Positions 5,877 through 9,659 of a DNA stretch of 9,659 bases are shown here, in pieces (position 1 is the first letter of the stretch; each line of letters begins with the position of its first letter). Origin of the DNA: an uncultured Bacilli bacterium (GTDB taxonomy: Bacteria; Bacillota_I; Bacilli_A; RF39; UBA660); assembly GCA_947628765.1 (NCBI GenBank), contig CANRBD010000045.1:1-9659 (forward strand). Direction: 5' to 3'. The position numbers and the translations under genes were made by a program. The notes under the pieces are model-generated. The model saw only the letters and a list, made by a program, of their open reading frames with translations, did not search any database and was not told where the DNA came from.

Positions 5877-6090
5877 CTTCAATTTCAAAATCATCAAGCT
5901 CACCATCTTCTAAGGCAATTTTACTAATTTTTTTTTCGATATTTTTAAGTTCTTCATCACACTCTTTAACTAGAGTCATAGCTTCGGTATATTTATTAAT
6001 AGAATCATCTAAACCAATTTCTCCTGACTCTAAGGTATTAATAATTGTTTCTAATTCTTTTACTTTTTCTTCAAATTTTTTAGCCATCAT
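5869..6090 (-). CDS. xseB: Exodeoxyribonuclease VII small subunit
   Basis: XseB is the small helical subunit of exonuclease VII, several copies of which bind each XseA and are required for a functional enzyme. From the ATG at 6090 it has 73 residues, the usual size. The core is FEEKVKELETIINTLESGEIGLDDSINKYTEAMTLVKECDEEL, where LExGExxLDxSxxxYxxAxxLxxxC is the family pattern. A second helix (LKNIEKKISKI) and an acidic tail ending EIEDA follow. The gene overlaps the 3' end of xseA in another frame, with a GGAG ribosome binding site inside xseA, so the subunits are probably co-translated. In-frame TTG (6102) and ATG (6096) starts overlap or precede that site, and ATG 6087 is an equal alternative to 6090. 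Confidence 0.93.
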   Translation of the reverse strand: MMAKKFEEKVKELETIINTLESGEIGLDDSINKYTEAMTLVKECDEELKNIEKKISKIALEDGELDDFEIEDA

Positions 6091-7282
6091 TTTCATCTCC
6101 AATCTCTATCACTTTGGCTTTAAAGGTGCCATTATATAATTTGACACTGACGATATCTCCAAGATCTTTTACATCTTTAACTACTTTACCATCACTATAA
6201 GTAATACTGTAACCCCTATTTAGAGTATTTAAAGGGTTTAAAAGATCTAATTTGCCGATAATGATTTTTAAATTAGTTTTATCATTTTCATATTTACGTA
6301 ACATTAATTCTTTAATTTTATGTTCTAATAAATCAAGATTTTGTTTTTTATTTTCATAAATTAAGTGTGGATTTTTAATTACAAATGAATTTTTAAGGGA
6401 ATCTAAATATAGTTTTTGGTAATTAACTTTTTTAAGCATTGCTTCTTTTAATCTAATATTAAGCTGATTAATATATGTAATTAAATCGGTAAGATTAGGT
6501 ACCGCCATTTCAGCCGCTCCAGTAGGTGTCGGTGCCCTTAAATCGGCAACAAAATCACTAATTGTAAAATCAATTTCATGACCAACCGCACTGATAATTG
6601 GTATTTTACAGTCATAAATAGCTCGCGCCACTATTTCCTCGTTAAAGGCCCATAAATCTTCGATTGACCCACCGCCACGACCAATGATTAAAACATCTAA
6701 ATCATAATTTTCAGCTTTTTTGATATTTTTCACAATATCTTCTTTCGCATTTTCTCCTTGAACTAAAGTCGGAAATAAGATAATTTCACATATCGGATAA
6801 CGTCTTTTAATCGTCGTAATAATATCTCTAACGGCCGCTCCGGTACTAGCCGTAATCACCCCGACCCTTTTAGGATATTTAGGAAGCGGTTTTTTATGAT
6901 TTTCATCAAATAAGCCCTCAGCCGCTAATTCTTTTTTTAATTTTTCAAAACGAGCATATAAATTACCGACTCCATCTTCAATCATTTGGTCGACATAAAT
7001 TTGATAATTTCCAGCGGGCTCATAAATACTTATATGGCCAGTTACTAAAACTTTAGTGCCATCCACAGGTTTAAAATCTAATTTAGCGGCGCTGCGACTA
7101 AACATAATAGCGTTAATTTTACTGTTTTCATCTTTTAAAGAAAAATATAAATGCCCTGAGGTATGCGCTTTAAAATTAGAAATTTCACCTTTCAAAAAAA
7201 CTGATTTAAGATTATCATCTAAATCAAATTTTGCTTTTAAATATCTAGTGACAGCACTTACTGTCAAATACTTTTCATCCAT
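6080..7282 (-). CDS. xseA: Exodeoxyribonuclease VII large subunit
   Basis: XseA is the catalytic subunit of exonuclease VII, which degrades single-stranded DNA from both ends into short oligonucleotides. It contributes to DNA repair and removal of toxic ssDNA. The protein has 400 residues, somewhat shorter than the 456 of E. coli. An N-terminal OB fold for DNA binding spans about 5-101 (LTVSAVTRYLKAKF, then KGEISNFK, HTSGHLYFSLKD). The catalytic domain has VGVITASTGAAVRDI (140-154), GRGGGSIEDLW (201-211) and SAVGHEIDFTISDFVADLRA (231-250) followed by PTPTGAAE. D153, R202, H235 and D238 match the conserved acidic, arginine and histidine positions. A coiled-coil stretch (about 265-350) and a final beta domain (LNRGYSITYSDGKVV) for XseB binding follow. 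The ATG is 8 bases after nusB, and its AGGTG ribosome binding site overlaps the nusB stop. It overlaps xseB by a few codons. Confidence 0.97.
   Translation of the reverse strand: MDEKYLTVSAVTRYLKAKFDLDDNLKSVFLKGEISNFKAHTSGHLYFSLKDENSKINAIMFSRSAAKLDFKPVDGTKVLVTGHISIYEPAGNYQIYVDQMIEDGVGNLYARFEKLKKELAAEGLFDENHKKPLPKYPKRVGVITASTGAAVRDIITTIKRRYPICEIILFPTLVQGENAKEDIVKNIKKAENYDLDVLIIGRGGGSIEDLWAFNEEIVARAIYDCKIPIISAVGHEIDFTISDFVADLRAPTPTGAAEMAVPNLTDLITYINQLNIRLKEAMLKKVNYQKLYLDSLKNSFVIKNPHLIYENKKQNLDLLEHKIKELMLRKYENDKTNLKIIIGKLDLLNPLNTLNRGYSITYSDGKVVKDVKDLGDIVSVKLYNGTFKAKVIEIGDENDG
6093..6100 (-). promoter_or_regulatory. xseB ribosome binding site inside xseA
   Basis: GGAGATGA on the minus strand matches the anti-Shine-Dalgarno complement GGAGGTGA at seven of eight positions. 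It sits before the paired ATGs at 6090 and 6087. It lies in the last codons of xseA, favouring coupled synthesis of the two subunits. Confidence 0.6.
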
Positions 7283-7290
7283 AATTACAC

Positions 7291-7689
7291 CTACTTATTA
7301 TGATAAACCTTATCTAAAACACCATTTATCATTTTACGTACATTATCATCACTATATATTTTGGCGAGTTCAACCGCTTCATTAATTGCCACCACTTCCG
7401 GTGTATCAGTATATAAAAGTTCAAAAATTCCCATTCTTAAAATGGCACTATCGGTATTACCTAATCTATCTATAGTCCATCCGTCTAAATATTTATTGGC
7501 TATTTTATCAATCTCATCTTTATAAGTGATAACTCCATAAACAATTTCTTTGATAAATTCATTATCAATTTCGGAAACTTCACTAATTACTTCATCAGTA
7601 TCAAATTTAATGTGATTTTTGTTATAAATTTCGATTTGATACAAAATAGTCATACATAGTTTTCTAAGTTCGCTTCTATTTTTTTGCAC
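7291..7689 (-). CDS. nusB: Transcription antitermination factor NusB
   Basis: NusB binds NusE (ribosomal protein S10) and the boxA RNA of rRNA leaders. It helps RNA polymerase read through rRNA operons. From the GTG at 7687-7689 the protein has 132 residues, a normal NusB size. The N-terminal helix carries basic residues and ends in LYQIEIY, where the family usually has LFQ. The middle has EFIKEIVYGVITYKDEID. The diagnostic C-terminal half reads WTIDRLGNTDSAILRMGIFELLY, then PEVVAINEAVELAKIYSDD and MINGVLDKV. An in-frame GTG at 7698 was rejected because it lies within the AGGTGAT ribosome binding site. The gene opens the nusB-xseA-xseB operon. In many Bacilli folD lies between nusB and xseA, and ispA follows xseB; both are absent here. 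Confidence 0.95.
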   Translation of the reverse strand: MQKNRSELRKLCMTILYQIEIYNKNHIKFDTDEVISEVSEIDNEFIKEIVYGVITYKDEIDKIANKYLDGWTIDRLGNTDSAILRMGIFELLYTDTPEVVAINEAVELAKIYSDDNVRKMINGVLDKVYHNK

Positions 7690-7693
7690 ACCT

Positions 7694-7700
7694 ATCACCT
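7694..7700 (-). promoter_or_regulatory. Ribosome binding site deciding the nusB start
   Basis: AGGTGAT lies 4 bases before the GTG at 7689. The upstream GTG (7696-7698) is part of this site. The predicted transcript would begin right at this motif, so the leader is hardly longer than the ribosome binding site. Confidence 0.65.
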
Positions 7701-7706
7701 AAATCA

Positions 7707-7735
7707 ATTATATCATATTCTGCTTTATCTATGAA
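7707..7735 (-). promoter_or_regulatory. Predicted nusB operon promoter, extended -10 type
   Basis: The minus strand has the extended -10 TGATATAAT (7707-7715), with a perfect TATAAT hexamer, and a weak -35 TTCATA (7730-7735) at 17 bases. The -35 is inside the last codons of the glycosyltransferase gene. The TG element probably compensates for the poor -35. Transcription would begin near 7700. Confidence 0.65.
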
Positions 7736-8936
7736 GAGTTTTATGTTGTTTTTTTATCGCTTCATCATAGATATTAACTAAACTTTCGGTAAATTCATCT
7801 TGCGAATATTTGGCTAAAGTATCTTCAGCAATATATTTTCTATCAAAATGTACTTTACCATTTAAAACATTAAGTACCTCGGACGCTAATTCTTGATAAT
7901 TTTCTTGTTCAAAAAGAATACCTGTTTCTTTAGTTAAAATATCGGGAATGCCACCTGAATTACTGCCGATAACTGGTGTTCCACACGCTAAAGCTTCAAT
8001 TACAACTAAACCAAAAGCCTCATTTCTTGATGGCACTAAAGAAACATCGGCTATACTGTAAAGTTTTCTTAAAACTTCATGAGGTCTATTTTTAATAAAA
8101 ACTATATTTTTTAAATTTAATGTTTGAGCTAGCTCATTCATTTCATTAAATAATTCACCATCACCAGCTAAAATTGTTAAAGTATCATCATTTTCGTAAA
8201 TTTTTGCCGCTTTTAGTAACACGTCAATACCTTTAAAATGCGTAAATTTTCCCGCAAAAGATACAATTTTGTCGTAATGTTTATTTATGCCAAATTGTTT
8301 TAAAAACTCATCTTTATTAACTTCTTCTTGATAAATAACATCAGAATTATAGCCATTAGGAATTAAAGTTATTTTATCTTTGGCCTCTTGAAAACAAGAC
8401 ATTACTAAATCAGAATTTTCTTTCGAAATCGTAATAATCGCTTTCGCTTTAGTGGCTGCTTCTTCAGCAAAAAGACGAAAACGTTTACTTTCTTTATAAC
8501 CGATAAGGTCGGTTCCATGAGCGGTTATAATTAATGGAATATTATATTTGCTGGCAATATATGGTAAAATCCAAATGTGTCCAGCATGGATAATATCTGG
8601 TTTAAAATCTTCTGTTTCCTCTTTAATCGCTTTATCAAAAGCCGCAATATATAAATCTAACTGCTCGTCATTCAAATCATAAAATGTCTGTGTACTTCTA
8701 GGATGCGTAGTAAAACAAGGAAAATTAAAAGGCAATTCCCCTTCAATATTGTTTCCACCTTGAAAATAAACTGGATGGATTTTAATATTTCCATCTTTAT
8801 TAGCTACTTTTTCATTTTCAGGTATAATAATACAAACATCATGCCCTTTCTTTATTAATGAAGCCGCAATATTTTTAGTATATACTCCGCTTCCAGAACC
8901 AGTTAATGGAAAATGATTTAATAATAAAATGCGCAT
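7725..8936 (-). CDS. GT4-family glycosyltransferase (GT-B fold)
   Basis: This protein transfers a sugar from a nucleotide sugar to an unknown acceptor, retaining the anomeric configuration, probably at the cytoplasmic face of the membrane. It has 403 residues, the usual GT4 length. The N-terminal Rossmann domain starts MRILLLNHFP and has a glycine loop GSGSG (13-17), the acceptor-side segment IIHAGHIWILPYIA (115-128) and ITAHGTD (137-143, H140). The C-terminal nucleotide-sugar domain has FAGKFTHFKGIDVLL (227-241, with K230 where many GT4 enzymes have Arg, and K235), ILAGDGE (255-261) and PSRNEAFGLVVIEALACG (302-319), which contains the EX7E pair E306 and E314. There is no signal peptide or membrane helix. 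Likely roles are glycolipid or cell-surface glycan synthesis; sequence does not choose between them. It is transcribed alone, but there is no terminator before nusB. The ATG has AGAGGTGA 4 bases upstream. Confidence 0.92.
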   Translation of the reverse strand: MRILLLNHFPLTGSGSGVYTKNIAASLIKKGHDVCIIIPENEKVANKDGNIKIHPVYFQGGNNIEGELPFNFPCFTTHPRSTQTFYDLNDEQLDLYIAAFDKAIKEETEDFKPDIIHAGHIWILPYIASKYNIPLIITAHGTDLIGYKESKRFRLFAEEAATKAKAIITISKENSDLVMSCFQEAKDKITLIPNGYNSDVIYQEEVNKDEFLKQFGINKHYDKIVSFAGKFTHFKGIDVLLKAAKIYENDDTLTILAGDGELFNEMNELAQTLNLKNIVFIKNRPHEVLRKLYSIADVSLVPSRNEAFGLVVIEALACGTPVIGSNSGGIPDILTKETGILFEQENYQELASEVLNVLNGKVHFDRKYIAEDTLAKYSQDEFTESLVNIYDEAIKKQHKTLHR

Positions 8937-8955
8937 AATTTCACCTCTATTAACA

Positions 8956-8964
8956 ATTATATCA
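8956..8964 (-). promoter_or_regulatory. Predicted extended -10 promoter of the glycosyltransferase gene
   Basis: TGATATAAT is present on the minus strand, identical to the extended -10 before nusB. The 17-base position upstream holds only T residues of the terminator tract, so no real -35 is seen. Transcription would start near 8949, about 13 bases before the ATG and immediately before the ribosome binding site. Confidence 0.6.
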
Positions 8965-8977
8965 AATAAAAATAGAC

Positions 8978-9001
8978 AAAAAAAGAGTTATTCACTCTTT
9001 T
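8978..9001 (-). terminator. Intrinsic terminator after the right-edge gene
   Basis: An 8-bp stem pairs 8981-8988 with 8994-9001 around a 5-base loop. On the minus strand a run of seven U residues (8978-8984) overlaps and follows the second arm. It lies about 80 bases after the stop codon of the transglutaminase-like gene. The bases between (9002-9080) are very AT-rich and hold nothing I can name. Confidence 0.82.
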
Positions 9002-9080
9002 ATCTTTAAAACAAGAAAAATTATTTTATACCTACAAATATCAATTTAAATTTTTTACTTATTTTAATTATTGAATTTTA

Positions 9081-9659
9081 TTACTTACTTCTTCCTTTAG
9101 TTCCAGGATTTTGATTAATAGATGGTTCTAATATTGTATAATTATCCATTTCCTGATTTTGTTGTAGCTCTAGTTTTGTTATTTCCTTTTCTCCAATAAC
9201 ATATATTCTTTTACTATCTAAAGGAATTTTTCTATTATCCCGATATTCATAGTTGTCAAAAGTTTTTAATGTTCCTTTTTCAATAAACTCCTTAAATTCT
9301 TCATTAGTCATTTCCCCTACAAATGGATAGTATGCTTTAATACTTCCATCTTGATTATATGAATTTACAGTAATACTATAATCTAAAAGAGCATAATCGT
9401 TTTTTCTTTTAATGATATTAAACGAATGGGCTTCTTCTCTAGTTTCGGTATCAACACAGCCCATGCAATAATATACTTCTTTACCAAAAAGCGATAGTAT
9501 TTGTTCAGCGAGTGCTGCTCTTTCAGTACATTCCGCTGCACCTTTGCCTTTTAAATCACCTATTTTATTATTTTCTAAAGCTGTAAAATATTCTTCATCA
9601 GTTGTTGTAGTTTGCCAAGCAATATCATTAAAGATTGTTTCTCTATTTTCTTTTCCGGG
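9081..9659 (-). CDS. Transglutaminase-like protein, C-terminal part (cut by right edge)
   Basis: The frame is open to the right edge and gives 192 visible residues; the true start is outside the window, and the Met at 9464 is internal. Residue numbers here count from the edge. The arrangement GKGAAECTERAALAEQILSLFGK (C44), then EEAHSFNII (H78), then YALLDYSI (D93) reproduces the order, spacing and local pattern of the transglutaminase/papain-like Cys-His-Asp triad: Cys at the start of a helix with Ala and Leu, a following strand, then His and Asp on adjacent strands. Members of that superfamily are proteases, deamidases or peptidoglycan-linked hydrolases. The last 100 residues form a mixed, charged domain (FVGEMTNEEFKEFIEKG) and a disordered polar tail rich in Asn, Gln and Pro ending in GTKGRSK. 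No membrane segment is seen in this part. The function cannot be stated without the N-terminus. Confidence 0.75.
   Translation of the reverse strand, partial: PGKENRETIFNDIAWQTTTTDEEYFTALENNKIGDLKGKGAAECTERAALAEQILSLFGKEVYYCMGCVDTETREEAHSFNIIKRKNDYALLDYSITVNSYNQDGSIKAYYPFVGEMTNEEFKEFIEKGTLKTFDNYEYRDNRKIPLDSKRIYVIGEKEITKLELQQNQEMDNYTILEPSINQNPGTKGRSK

Noticed and set aside
7056..7385. Plus-strand frame across the nusB-xseA junction
   Set aside because: It is antisense to two well-identified genes and has no recognisable content.
1639..8936. Mycoplasma genetic code (TGA as Trp)
   Set aside because: All genes read through with TGG as Trp and no in-frame TGA, at full family lengths.
9081..9464. 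A complete 127-residue gene starting at the Met at 9464
   Set aside because: The frame continues upstream without a stop to the window edge, and the upstream part holds the putative catalytic cysteine, so this Met is internal.

Overview
This is a compact, AT-rich window in which every supported gene lies on the minus strand. So transcription runs from high to low coordinates. The gene set is chromosomal housekeeping of a low-GC Gram-positive bacterium (Bacillota, Bacilli-like). It includes smc, a cardiolipin synthase, tcdA, nusB, xseA/xseB, two type IV pilin-like proteins and a GT4 glycosyltransferase. Short AGGAG/AGGTG ribosome binding sites, TTGACx/TATAAT promoters and small U-tailed hairpin terminators fit that group. 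Tryptophan is encoded by TGG and the genes close with TAA or TAG, so there is no sign of the mycoplasma code. No genus can be named from the sequence alone.

Layout in the direction of transcription. (1) The right edge holds the C-terminal part of a protein with a transglutaminase-like Cys/His/Asp arrangement. It is cut by the window end and followed by a terminator. (2) A GT4 glycosyltransferase is read from its own extended -10 promoter. (3) A nusB-xseA-xseB operon follows. Its promoter overlaps the end of the glycosyltransferase gene, and its terminator is built from the last codons of xseB. (4) Two type IV pilin-like genes sit in one small operon with its own promoter. (5) A small two-helix membrane protein of unknown function has a promoter whose spacer is a perfect inverted repeat, and its terminator overlaps its stop codon. 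(6) A tcdA / unknown protein / cardiolipin synthase operon follows. (7) A terminator comes next, with the smc promoter laid over it. (8) The 5' part of smc runs off the left edge, after the ATPase head and one coiled-coil arm and a little way into the hinge.

The functions are mixed: chromosome organisation (SMC), DNA repair (exonuclease VII), transcription antitermination and rRNA synthesis (NusB), tRNA modification (TcdA), membrane lipid synthesis (Cls), glycan or glycolipid synthesis (GT4) and surface or secretion filaments (pilins). There is no stretch over 300 bases without a gene, and no tRNA, rRNA, CRISPR array, insertion sequence or riboswitch was seen. The least explained items are the right-edge transglutaminase-like protein, the unknown 176-residue protein coupled to tcdA, the membrane protein under the palindromic promoter, and the pilin pair without assembly genes nearby.
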